A stretch of DNA of 21,713 nucleotides from contig ML977080.1 of the NCBI GenBank assembly GCA_010015675.1, positions 1-21,713 of the forward strand, given 5' to 3'. Positions within the stretch are counted from its first letter, which is position 1. Each line of letters opens with the position of its first letter. Source of the stretch: Byssothecium circinans (Eukaryota; Ascomycota; Dothideomycetes; Pleosporales; Massarinaceae). The notes under the pieces were generated by a model that was not told the DNA's origin, ran no database searches, and saw only the letters and a program-made list of their open reading frames with translations. A program made the translations under genes and the position numbers. Below, piece after piece: positions 8,517 to 18,556 of the stretch.

Positions 8517-8826
8517 TCTCTACTACGTAGCAGGTCCCGAGGCCCTGCCACTGCTTCGGGAAGCGTACAGTCAAGCTTGTACGCGTGTCTTTGTAAGTGT
8601 TCCCTGATACCTTCACGTTGGCGGTGACTAATGACGGCACATAGATACGGCTACCAGCGCCACTAGCTGGGGCCACTTTGGACCAGAAGCAGGGTGGTGG
8701 GGAGTTGGATGTCGAGGTCAAGAGTGTACCTAGGTAGATAACAACACCAAACAGAATCAGGCTGAATGTGTAAGCCATCAAATCAAGCTCGATAGAACTA
8801 GAAGTGTTTGTTGCAAGATTAAGCAT
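8485..8826 (-). CDS. unrecognised membrane-protein-like ORF, possibly a gene fragment
   Basis: From an ATG at 8826 the minus strand encodes MLNLATNTSSSIELDLMAYT, one strong hydrophobic segment (FSLILFGVVIYLGTLL), a Ser/Pro-rich linker and a tail containing SLTVRFPKQW and VEILKVYHAARE, which runs into the 48-bp repeat and stops at 8485. The same frame is open up to 8892 and includes a further hydrophobic stretch (VLIVGTLITIDFYAIPSA) without an ATG, so an upstream exon or a lost 5' end is possible. I do not recognise the family. It overlaps the promoter of the divergent hydrolase gene and may be a relic or a chance frame. Confidence 0.25.
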   Translation of the reverse strand: MLNLATNTSSSIELDLMAYTFSLILFGVVIYLGTLLTSTSNSPPPCFWSKVAPASGAGSRIYVPSLVTANVKVSGNTYKDTRTSLTVRFPKQWQGLGTCYVVEILKVYHAARE

Positions 8827-8888
8827 GGCGCTAGGAATAGCGTAGAAATCGATAGTGATAAGCGTCCCTACGATCAAAACACACTGGA

Positions 8889-8905
8889 CCAATCACTGTG
8901 ATTGG
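8889..8905. promoter_or_regulatory. palindromic double CCAAT box
   Basis: CCAATCAC-T-GTGATTGG is a perfect 8-bp inverted repeat around one base. Flanking GGA/GTCC extends the symmetry with one extra base on the right. It lies about 145 bp upstream of the hydrolase ATG and faces the minus-strand genes on the other side. CCAAT is the core site of the fungal Hap/CBC complex, and here it is present in both orientations. Confidence 0.5.
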
Positions 8906-9048
8906 GTCCCAACGCAGTGGATGCGGCGCAGCTCCACAACCAAGGCATATTTTGCGAGCTGCACGCTGCTTGCTCCTACTATTCCTTCTCTAACCTTCCC
9001 TCTCGCAACTGCTTGCTTCTTTATCCCCGTTCCAACCTCTCCGTCTCA

Positions 9049-10346
9049 ATGAAAAACCTTCTCGACCCCTTGTCCCAAGCTGCCCTCCTGTGGAACGGAC
9101 TCTTCGGAAATACCTCCTCTGAAGCCATGAATTCATTGAGCGGGATTTCGTCTTACGGTGCGCTGAATACATCTGGCATTTCTAGCCCGGCGTTCTCGTA
9201 TTCTGCCGGCGGAAATGCTGTGTGCGTCTCAGGAATCGTCAACGTTCCAGTGGTCGCTACAACTGTCGAAGTGCTCTACAAGGGTCCAGCGAACAACTAC
9301 GAACTGACTGAGTTCATCTCCAACTTTCTCCGCAGAGATAGCGATACCTTTGCTACGAGTATTGGGGGCACCAACACAGTCTCCGACACTTTCGCCATCT
9401 ACTCAAAGCTTTGCGTTCCCGCAGATCCCAAAAGCACGAAGAACCTCACCTCCATTCATGTCCTTGCTCACGGTGGGACTCTTACACACACATACTGGGA
9501 CTTTGCTCCTGGTTATAGCTATGTAGATGCAGCTGCCGTCAAAGGTTACGCTACATTTTCTTACGATCGACTTGGAACTGGAAAATCGGACCATCCGGAC
9601 CCCTGGCAGGTCGTGCAAGTGCCGTTGCAGGTCGAACTTGCGCATGCCCTTGTCCAAAAGGTGAGAAATGGAAAGATTGGTGGCATGGCTTTCCAAAAAG
9701 TTGTGGGCGTCGGGCACTCGCTGGGCGCAGCGCTCACGCAAGGAGTCTCTAGACTGCACCCTGATGACTTGGACGCCGTCGCTCTCACCGGTCACTCTGC
9801 ATTTTTCGAGGGATCCGGAACTGGCTTCGCGGCTGCGGCGCAACAAATTTCAAACACCCTTCCAGACCGACCTGAATTGAAGGAACTCCCCAACGGCTAT
9901 TTTACCCTTGGACCAGTCCTACAGGCACTGCATTTTGCTTTTTTCTATTATCCGCATTTTGATACCAAGAGTAAGACACTATTCCTTAAAGAGACCCTCA
10001 TACTAACTGAATAACAGTCTTCACGAAAGAGTTTGAAGCCCGTCATTCGAACGCGATTGGCGAAACGCTGACGCTTGGAGGCATCTATTTGCCAACAAAC
10101 TTCACCAAGCCCGTGCAGATATTGAACGGGCAACAAGATTGGTTCTATTGTCAGGGCAACTGTCTTGCAGGAGAAGGGGATGTGACAGCCGATGCGCTTG
10201 CTCTCTTCTACCCCGACAGAGATGCCTCTAAATCGCAGGCCATTACGATCCCAAACATGGGACACAATATCAACCTGCACTATGGTCGATTGGAAGCGTT
10301 TGAGAAGATTCTGAATTTCATATCGGAAGCAGGTATTAAGCCTTGA
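9049..10346 (+). CDS. alpha/beta hydrolase (serine hydrolase / esterase-like)
   Basis: Two exons (9049-9970, 10018-10346) joined across a 47-bp intron (GTAAGA...ACTAAC...AACAG) give 416 aa. The alpha/beta-hydrolase fold is shown by an oxyanion-type AHGGT (residues 140-144), the nucleophile elbow VGHSLGA (S224), an acid in LNGQQDWFY (D348) and the late histidine in NMGHNINLHY (H390), all in the expected order. It probably cleaves an ester, amide or lactone, but the substrate is not evident. I chose 9049 rather than an in-frame ATG at 8902 because a pyrimidine-rich tract typical of fungal leaders runs right up to 9049 and because conserved sequence begins later. No clear signal peptide is visible. 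It is divergent from the MFS pseudogene, with the CCAAT palindrome between them, so a former shared promoter is possible. Confidence 0.85.
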
Positions 10347-11705
10347 TGGCTATCGACGCTGACTGGTCGGACGAAGGAGGGGTCCGTTGGAAAAATCGTT
10401 GGAGGTCTGTTGGTTCTCTAGCGCAATCGAGAGCTTGCTAGCTGCAAGTGGGCATCCATTAGGACCAGGCTCCAATACTGCTGTATCACCTTTCTTCCGC
10501 CTGGCTGTATGAGATAATGTAGCTGCATTGAATCAAATTCCTGAAGCAGGCAACCACAAGCCATTCACTATGCATGCACTGAGCCTGATACATACTTTCT
10601 GCGTCTCAAAAGAGTCCTCACCAATATGGTAAGCCTAGAAAAAAATTGCGGAACAGCTTTAACTCCTTGGCAGGTTCTTTTGTTTAAGTAGAACTTGAGC
10701 TGAACGTTCTTGTCACGATAGCTTTACTGATGCTTCTCTGGCGCTGAAGTGGGCTCGGACCGTGGTTCTCATCCTGGCAAAATAGGGCGTCGAGATTGCT
10801 ATCAAGGCGCTCAATACAGGAGAACGGGTCATCCGGTACAGCCACTTTTTGGGGGTTTTTAGGTAGGTCGTAGCAAGGCGATACCAAGGCGAGGAGTGAT
10901 ATTTAGAGCACGCGTGAATTGGACAAGAAGAACAACATTTCGGTAAGACTTGGCATTAGAGTGGGGCTAATCATTAAATGTCTCATGTAAGGTCCTAGCA
11001 TGTTCTATCAGTTGTGACAGGACGTTGTGAATGTCTGAGTTCACGTGACCTCACGCGATTTTGCCTGCTTCAGGCTAGAACTGGAAAAGCAAAAGGTGCA
11101 CTCCACCTGGTACCAACAACACGCAGTTCAGAGTCTTTTCCTGCAGCAAAACCCCAATTGCCGCCGATCAACCCAACCTGTATTAGGGGATCTCGTCAGC
11201 GTGCTAGCTTGTTTGGCTCTCACAATAGACCGAAAGATATGGAACACCGTGAATGTCCTTCCCCGGCTGCGTAGTCGGGAACGAATTTCCTAATATAACT
11301 AACATGACATGCGTTGGTGTCATTCGAGGGTGTTGGGAAGAGAAGTTGATATGTGCAGCATGTGCGCTGACGGATATGCCCGATTACTGCCGCGCCATAC
11401 CCACGCCTCTGCCAGGCCTGTTCCGTCTTTACGTCATCAGTTTCTACGTCAGAAGCCTGAGACACCACCCAGCCTATAGAGGGAGCGACCCTTGGGTTAC
11501 AAGTCTACATAGACTATCCGTCACGCTGATTAACGCCTTTACATCGCACACCCAAGGTTCCCAATTTTTCGGTCAATCACGAGTAAGCATAGTTGAGCGT
11601 GGCCGATGTTTGAGTCCCTGCGTACTTAAAAAATCATAGGCGCTTTTCACATCTGTGGTCTTGCATTTTAGCTACCATGATTGACCTAGCATCAACAAGT
11701 CACCA
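10347..11705. other. 1.36-kb spacer, no gene recognised
   Basis: Short frames occur (10684-10887 minus, 11014-11293 plus, 11253-11639 plus), but they have poor starts and no recognisable motifs. The last (about 128 codons) includes several Cys residues, without a family I know. The stretch holds the 3' flanks of two convergent genes and one CACGTG E-box at 11042-11047. Confidence 0.45.
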
Positions 11706-12919
11706 TTACTCGAAGAGTTCAAATATACTTGAGTAGAAACCAATCCTGCCGTCGAGATACAACCAGGCTGCGGAAGCCTGGTTCTGGGTGTTCCAATCGC
11801 TAAGTGCCATGGAGAGTTTATTGTCAAGCCGCTGCCCCCGCTCCACCCCCCTGATCACTTCAATGTACCTCATCCGGTCAGCCAATTTTTGTCGGTCCGA
11901 CTCTTCCTCACGATAAAACGGTCCGTCCATCACAGGCGGTACAATGGACAAATCTTTGATAAATTCGACCATTTCCCAGGGAGCAACAATCGCGTTTTCC
12001 CAGTCGATCACACTCCGAATATGGTAGTCAGAGTCCACAAGAATGTTGCTTGTATATAGGTCAGTGTGAATGATCGGGAAGGGGCCTTCCTGAAAGCGAT
12101 GATGTTGCGCGAAGTTCAAAAGTTTTGACGGGAAGTCTTTGATGGATTCCAGAATCTCGCCAACAACCGCAGAGGGTGTCCTTTCTCGAATGAAACTCTC
12201 ACTGTAAGGAAACTTCGTCCCTTTCGCCCAGGCCTCGAAGAAATCCGCTGCTGAATCGAATGGGCCTCCAACGCCAGGTATAGGGCCAACAGAGTAGGTT
12301 CCATCGGAGAGTTTGACAACGCTTCCAATCCTCGGAAAACGTACTGATGCCATTTCGACCTTATTTTATTAGCTTGATTCCATATCAATTATCTGCTACA
12401 TACCTGTATTCTAGCCATTGCGGCATAGAATTGGTCCTTAAAACGGAGAGGGATTTTACCCCTATGAACAGGCCATCCCCCGAACGCATCCATAGCTGTG
12501 TCTGCTGGAATGAACTCCATAATCATAAAAGCTACACCGACGGTATTGTCATAGCTAGGCTCGTATGCAATTATCTCTGGAACCGGTATCGCTGATCGTT
12601 CCCGAATGACTTGGATCGTGTGGACCTCTTGTAGCAGACGTTGACATGACTCTGCGGTAGCTTTGTGTAGTTGTAGTCGTGCCACCCAACTAGTTCCATC
12701 GTGAAAGTCAAGCCGCCGGACTATATGTAGCCCGCCCATATTATACTCGGAAGAGAGCTGACAACCGACTTCGCTATCATGGTTCGTATGTGCACGCTTT
12801 ATACCGATCGCATATTCCTGAAGAGCCTTCCAATCAATGGGAGGCAGTGAGCGCTCGGCGTTGATGTCGTTTTTCCAATTCAATGGCGTAATAGTTCTGG
12901 GGACACGTTGAGAGGCCAT
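11706..12919 (-). CDS. aminoglycoside phosphotransferase (APH)-like kinase-fold protein
   Basis: Exon 1 is 12919-12404 and exon 2 is 12359-11706. A 44-bp intron (GTATGT...AATAAG) joins ARIQ to VEMASVRFPRIG, the usual fungal sequence at this place, and gives 389 aa. The kinase-like fold is shown by a Gly-containing loop YNMGG (59-63), strand WVARLQ (78-83), the catalytic H-x-D-x(4)-N motif HTDLYTSN (H270, D272, N277) and the metal-binding IDWE (D291). Fungal APH-family proteins of this kind are numerous and mostly uncharacterised. They are thought to phosphorylate small molecules or to act as protein-kinase-like enzymes, and antibiotic resistance should not be assumed. The usual ATP-anchoring Lys is replaced by Arg81 in this fungal subgroup pattern. 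The start is the first in-frame ATG after an upstream stop. A TATA box lies about 90 bp upstream. The gene looks intact. Confidence 0.85.
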
Positions 12920-13008
12920 AACGGGAACACAAAACGCTCCATGAGTGAAGGTTGGTTGCAAGGCAACCGGATTTTATCCGCACCGACACTGCGCCGAAAG
13001 GAACCCCA

Positions 13009-13017
13009 TTATATAAT
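13009..13017 (-). promoter_or_regulatory. TATA box of the APH-like gene
   Basis: ATTATATAA on the minus strand lies about 90 bp upstream of the ATG at 12919, a normal distance for a fungal promoter. Confidence 0.45.
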
Positions 13018-14161
13018 CATGTTTCACAATACGCTAGTTCACATGGAAACATGAGCTCTTCCCGCTGCAACGATGAGATAGCTGGCGTTTGGTGGTTGTT
13101 GCGTGAGAATGTTGGTATCGTCAGGTCCTCGCGGTTTGGGTTCGCAGGCACTACTCGGGGGGAAATTGGAGTCACGTGGAAACTGCATCCTTTGCGAACC
13201 AATAAGGGCCTACGCATCAATCAAATGAATTCGAGCGCTGGTGGCAAAAAAAACGTGATTCCAATTCCACCCGTGCGCGTGAGTACCTATGCAAGCAACT
13301 TTGTTATGTAAACACACTACGCTCTAGGTCACCAAAACTCCATTCCCCCGAAGTGGGCCCGTCCTCAAAGCTATTGAGTTGGTCGTGATAGAATGCTGCG
13401 GTGTGAACGCACACGCGCTATCACGTGATCGTTAAACGGCCTGCAGGCGCCTGCTTCGGGCTAGGCTTGGAGAGGTAAAATGCGGGGGCAAGGAATCCAT
13501 TCTGTCATTGTATATCGTCCTTCCTTCCCACTCCCCATGTCAGCGCCTTTCCGAGCGAAAGCCTAGTTTTGTTGCCTTTAACGTGGAGTTGCGTATATCT
13601 TTCCGCTGTCATTTCCGTGGCTGCGATGTTTCGTACTCCGACGCCGCATCCTTGTCCAATCGCGCAGCCTTCGTTGCTGAGACCATGTTCTATACAGCAC
13701 GAGATGCAAATTCGTTTCGAAATTTCGAGGATTTTGTTTTCTAGGATTGGCCACTGCTGTTGACGCCATGGTTAGATGTCCAGGAATCCTTCAGCGCAAA
13801 TACGCTCTCTAATGATGGCAAGATTGGCCCCTGCTGCAAGCCAAATACTCCGCCCCCATACTCACCAAGCGGTTGAATATCACCTTGCATGAAGGAAGCA
13901 TATCCTGGTTTTAGAATTCGTCGTTCCGAAACATCGAGGTTCTGATTGGATAGCAGCCTGAGGCGGTGCTATTCTGCCAGCATGGGACGCCTGATGGAAG
14001 CTGAACTTGGTATCAGGCGTCGCCCCTCGCGGGTGTTTGAGTCTCTTCCCACTTTTGTCTTGCTTTTTGTATGCTGTATCCTGATTTAAAGCCGCGGTCT
14101 TTGTTGACGCGCATCCACAGCAGTGAAGAGGACGACAGAGGCTGCAAAGTTTTCAACAATC
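13018..14161. other. divergent intergenic region between the APH-like and DUF6536 genes
   Basis: About 1.1 kb without a convincing gene. It holds CACGTG E-boxes at 13173-13178 and 13422-13427 (the latter in TCACGTGATC), overlapping palindromes GCCTGCAGGC/GCAGGCGCCTGC at about 13439-13454, a 10-bp stem-loop at 13986-14021 and CT-rich stretches before 14100. Frames at 12952-13311 and 13508-13763 have no recognisable features. The region probably carries both promoters. Confidence 0.5.
13986..14021. promoter_or_regulatory. 10-bp perfect inverted repeat (hairpin or dyad site)
   Basis: GACGCCTGAT at 13986-13995 is repeated inverted as ATCAGGCGTC at 14012-14021, with 16 bp between, about 140 bp upstream of the DUF6536 ATG. 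It could be a dyad for a dimeric transcription factor. There is no other evidence for function. Confidence 0.4.
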
Positions 14162-16943
14162 ATGCCGACGCGCTACGATTACAATAAGCTGCCCCCCAAC
14201 CGAAATTCCCAAGACATCGCCGAGTATGTCGACATAGTGTTACCGACTGGCAACTCCAACCGTTCGGCGAATCCAGAGCCTCCGCTGCATCAACATCCAT
14301 CAGTCTCGTCACTTTCAAATTACGCCGCGCCGTCACAGTGCGAAGATTCAGATCTACGTAGTCTCAACAGCTTTGAGACGTGCAATTCTCCCAGCAGCAG
14401 TATTGAGAAGATAAAGAGCGGATGGGAGAAGAGCCTGAATCGGATCCGACGCAAGGCGCTCCCAGGCTATTCGCAAAGCTCCATAGGTCGGCATCCAGCT
14501 GCAGAGATCGAACCCTCTCGAATTGGGCGCGGAGTCTGGCATGATCAGTTTTTAGTGGATCGCTCACTAAGGGGCATGGCTCTGCTCATGTCGCTTTTCG
14601 CCTTCGCCATGGTCATCGTGCTCTGCACTAATGCCAAGGCTTTCGGTGAGAGGGCCAACCGATTCTCCTCATCCATTGGCGGCAAGACGAGGAGTTGCAA
14701 GGCGGTAACGCACGAGAATACGGTCCTCTTGTTAGTGGTGAACGTAGGCGCGACATTTGTGCTCGGTATGAGCAACACATATCAACAACTTGTTACCTCA
14801 TTACAAATCGGAGACATCAAATTAATGCTCGAAAAGTTTGGGGATTCAAGAGTGGGAACCAATTCGCCGTTCAACATCAATCACAAAAGTCAATACAGAA
14901 AGAAGTCTTGGGCGGCGTGGATTCTTCTTGTCTGCACGTCGATTCCTATTCACTTCCTAGCCAACTCGTTAATGGGACCGTCGTACGTTGTCGAGCCGCC
15001 ACGAACTGTTGAATACAATGTTACCAGTTTTCAAGAACTTCAATGGGCTAAACCGAACATATATAGAAAGAAGAGGACAACATCATTCGTTTGCTGGAGT
15101 GCGCTGAGGACCGGACACGCTTACTTTGGAGAGTCGACGCTCATTCTGCAACAAGATGTGCATACTCCTATCGGTGATCCTTCCAATGGTGTGGTCTTTA
15201 CAAAAATCGTCGTCAACTACGCGAAGGAAAACTGTTCCGATCAAGCGAACACAACCGACGTCACTCAACTGGAGGCCTCTCTTGTCAATATGGATCCCGC
15301 TCGTATCAAATTCAAAGAGGGTAAATGCGCAATGAGCGATTCTGTATACTGTGAATTGCAGGATCCGGAACCCACCAAATGTCGCTTAAATATCAGAATG
15401 AACGCGGCGTTCATCCTCACAGCCGCTTTATTGGTCAAAGCCGTATACATGGTCGCGGTAAATGTGCATGCGCGAGGTCACTTGAAGAAGCAGTTGTTGA
15501 CATTCGGAGATGTCATTGTTGCTTCTGCTTCAAATCTCGAGCTTCGAGTACAGGGGTGAGATGAGTGTGGCCATGCCCTCAAGAAATATGCTGATGAAGA
15601 ACAGCGAGTGCATGGTCAACGCAAATGAATCCTATCGTCGACGCAACACGCATGTCTGTCATAAACACTGCAAGAGCAAAGAAGACTCTAAGACTGGAGA
15701 CGAAATAGGACATTGTCAGAAGTGCAACAAATACAACTCAACCAACAAGTTCCACAACCAACCACAACCAACTATTGCAACGAAGATCAAGCGCAGCTTC
15801 ATCTCTAATCTCGGCACTACGGCTTTAGTACAGATGTGCATTATGATGTTTGTGAGCTTTGTTTTGCTCTCAGCGTCACTTATTATAGCAGTACCGTAAG
15901 TGTTGCCAACTGCTTCAACGACAGGATTCGCTAATATACATGCATATAGTCTCGGAGCGAATGCCCAAGAAGAGTCGCACGACTGCGCTAGACTCTCGGC
16001 CGGTTACGATAGGAATCCCGTCAGCATGCCCTCTAATACTAGATGCATGATGACCGGGACTCAGCGATTCGAAGAAGACACGGGCGGCTGGGGTGGTTTC
16101 AACAGATCAGTTCCTATCGCAAAGCTTCCTCCCAATCAACTGACCAACGAGCTTGTCTCTTTCTGCATGTAGGTTTAAAGAAGCACAGTGACTGACTCTT
16201 AGCTTACCGTCGCAGATCCAACGGAGCTCAATTCATCTACTCGTTATTATACATCTTACTAATCTACAACCTGACTTTGGTCAGCCAGGAGTACCATTGG
16301 GGCAAGCTGGAGCATAAGAGGAAGCGTCTTCGCTGCACCATTGTCAAAGGAGAAAGCTTCGAGCAAGATTACCTCCTACAACTGCCCAAGAAGATTTTGT
16401 TTCCGGTCATGGTTTATTCCATCGTTACTCACTGGGTGCTTGGTGAAGCGTTGCAGACGCAGGAAGCGATCTGGATGGACAAGTCTGCTGATCGCCATGT
16501 TGAACACTCGATGTACATTGTGAGATAACCTCTAATCTTCCCCGTCATGTGCTCCCCACTGACGAATACAGATCTCTTTCGCAGCATATCCCTTGTGGTG
16601 CGCGACCGTTATGATCCTCACCATGACCAGCGTGTGTTGGTGGGCGTTCACATATCGACGCGAGGGCTTCATTCCACAGATGTTCGGCAGTATACGTGTG
16701 CTTTGTGCGGCGACGAGTCAGCTGGATGACTTCCCGTCGACCGGGGTGCAGTGGGGAGATCTGGGAATGGGGAAGCGGTTTCGGCATGCGGGGATCTCGG
16801 CAGAGGACGTGCAGAAGATTGTGCCATATGAGGTATATGCAGGAACTGGGGAGATGAGTCAAGGAAAGCGAAAGAAGCAGTTTGGAAGAGGAAGACGTGC
16901 CATTTCTGAGGCAGGGCAGAACAAGGGGTTGAGTGGGAATTGA
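14162..16943 (+). CDS. DUF6536-family multi-pass membrane protein
   Basis: Five exons (14162-15555, 15605-15895, 15950-16168, 16216-16519, 16572-16943) with GT-AG introns of 49, 54, 47 and 52 bp keep one frame and give 859 aa. The N-terminal ~130 residues are hydrophilic and Ser-rich. Membrane segments are predicted by eye near 139-158, 186-207, 249-270, 415-436, 538-561, 639-659, 695-714 and 744-764. TM2-TM3 (VNVGATFVLGMSNTYQQLV and WILLVCTSIPIHFLANS) match the DUF6536 pattern of fungal membrane proteins of unknown function. A long loop between TM3 and TM4 has Cys and N-glycosylation-type sites. Residues 483-505 form a CX3C-X14-CX2C loop. The C-terminus is basic. The ATG at 14162 (CAATCATGCC) is the first in frame; the frame is open further upstream but without an ATG. 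All exons look intact. Confidence 0.8.
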
Positions 16944-18556
16944 GTGAATTGCGGAAAAGTATCCGGCGATTCCAACGAAGCCGCGACAACATGGGGAATA
17001 CACCTGGTCCTGCCATCGAGAAGCGGGATATGCTGTCTCATAAGGCAGCAGATAGATCCGAGCGCTTGATTCTAGGGTCGAGGACCCCATTCTCATAATG
17101 GTAACCACCTGTAGTGAGAGAAATGCGCCGCTTGAAGATGTGAAGAAGAGTCATAGCCCATGATACCCATAGATTTTTCACTTGATCTAGAATTCAAATC
17201 CGCGCACCAGGGTGCTTACACCTTAGGGCTGAGGCGTGCTGACAAACTTCGTATCTTGACCTGTACCGCAAGGTGTGAGCTGTCGAGCGCTCTTGTTCGT
17301 ATAAAAAGTTATGGTTGGACATCGCTCACGCACTTCAGCTTCGCATTAGTAAAGACGCCTGACCAATCATCCTTCCCAACGATGACGACCTTCATCCACC
17401 ATAGGCGTCAGCTCAGAATTCGCGGGGTCGGAATCGGAATTCAGCCATACGGAGTAGATCTGCTACGGGATAGTATGCCTCAGCTGCGCTAGCGATATCA
17501 GCCCGTGTCCTCGCTACCATTGTAAAGACTCTGCGCCCTACATGAGACTGCGCGAGTGGGAACTGCAAGCGCATCCCGGATAAGAGAAAACCCATGCCGG
17601 AAAAGCCAGCTTTCGAAACTGCACTATAAGAAAAATCGTGATACGGTTCCGTCCAACTGCGTACTTTGCCGCAGCGACTACCCGTGGAGGACCAGCGAAA
17701 AAATTTTCTCCCTCACCTGCGATGGCGGACATTGGCAGTGCATGGCGTTTGGACTGATATATATGGAGGTTTTCCAGTGTATGATATAGGGTGAAACTCT
17801 CTACGTGTATACCTCCCTTACACTGATGGGATGAATAATAGTATCTCCGCCCCAGCCTCAAACTTCCTTACGCGATCGAGCCGGGCCGCTAGCCAGTCTT
17901 CTCCACTCTTGCCAAGTCAGAAGCATCCAACATGTGAAGAAGCTTGCATTGCGGGTAAATTGGCAATCTGTGGCGCTTTACGGTAGATGGTCTATTTCCT
18001 GGATGAGTCGACGTGTTGGTTCACTGATGGTTCTGCATTGTTTGTGAGTGAAGCTCTCATTGCTGTATACCATGTAGCTAATGGGGATGTCATTGGCTGG
18101 GATGACGAATGCTAGCGTAGATTAACCGTGCGCCACGCCCTTTGGATGTCTCCGCCTGCAACTCTGCCGTCAGTCAACGGTTAGCGTGACCGCAAGGTGA
18201 ACGCCATGTTGACTAGGGCTCCATTACCATCCTAGTTTGACCTCATGCACGTCGACGCACGTTACCAGCTCAAGCTCAAGCCTTGGGATGACTCAAGCAT
18301 GGCTGTATAAGACAGCGAGGAGCGCGCTGTCCCTTCTTCCTTTTCAATCCAGTGACTTCCGACCCGCAGTAAGGTCCTTTCATATGGTCTTTCTTTTCTC
18401 AATCGCGAGGCAGAGCGATATTACGAGGCTTCTCCGCATTCGACGAAGTGCTTGCCGTTCCCCACGTCACACACGTGCAACGCCGGAGAACCACATTCTT
18501 TGTCTGTTTTCGCGGCGCGGGCGGAAAGGGGCACGGCTGTTCAAACATTCCACGAC
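16944..18556. other. 1.6-kb spacer, no gene recognised; distal part is the arrestin promoter
   Basis: Frames at 17160-17492 (plus) and 17538-17861 (minus) show no recognisable domain and no introns that would extend them sensibly. A TATAA at 18305-18309 followed by a CT-rich stretch (18329-18350 and 18381-18402) about 150-250 bp before the arrestin ATG probably marks its core promoter and leader. Confidence 0.5.

Noticed and set aside
12952..13311. 119-codon plus-strand ORF
   Set aside because: It lies in the divergent promoter region, covers the TATA box of the APH-like gene and shows no domain or good start context.
16166..16174. Stop codons after FCM (16170s) and at other exon ends of the DUF6536 gene read as pseudogene lesions
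   Set aside because: Each coincides with a good GT donor, and splicing to the next AG restores the frame and family sequence, so they are introns.
17538..17861. 107-codon minus-strand ORF
   Set aside because: No recognisable family, no supporting splice sites and overlapping frames on the other strand.
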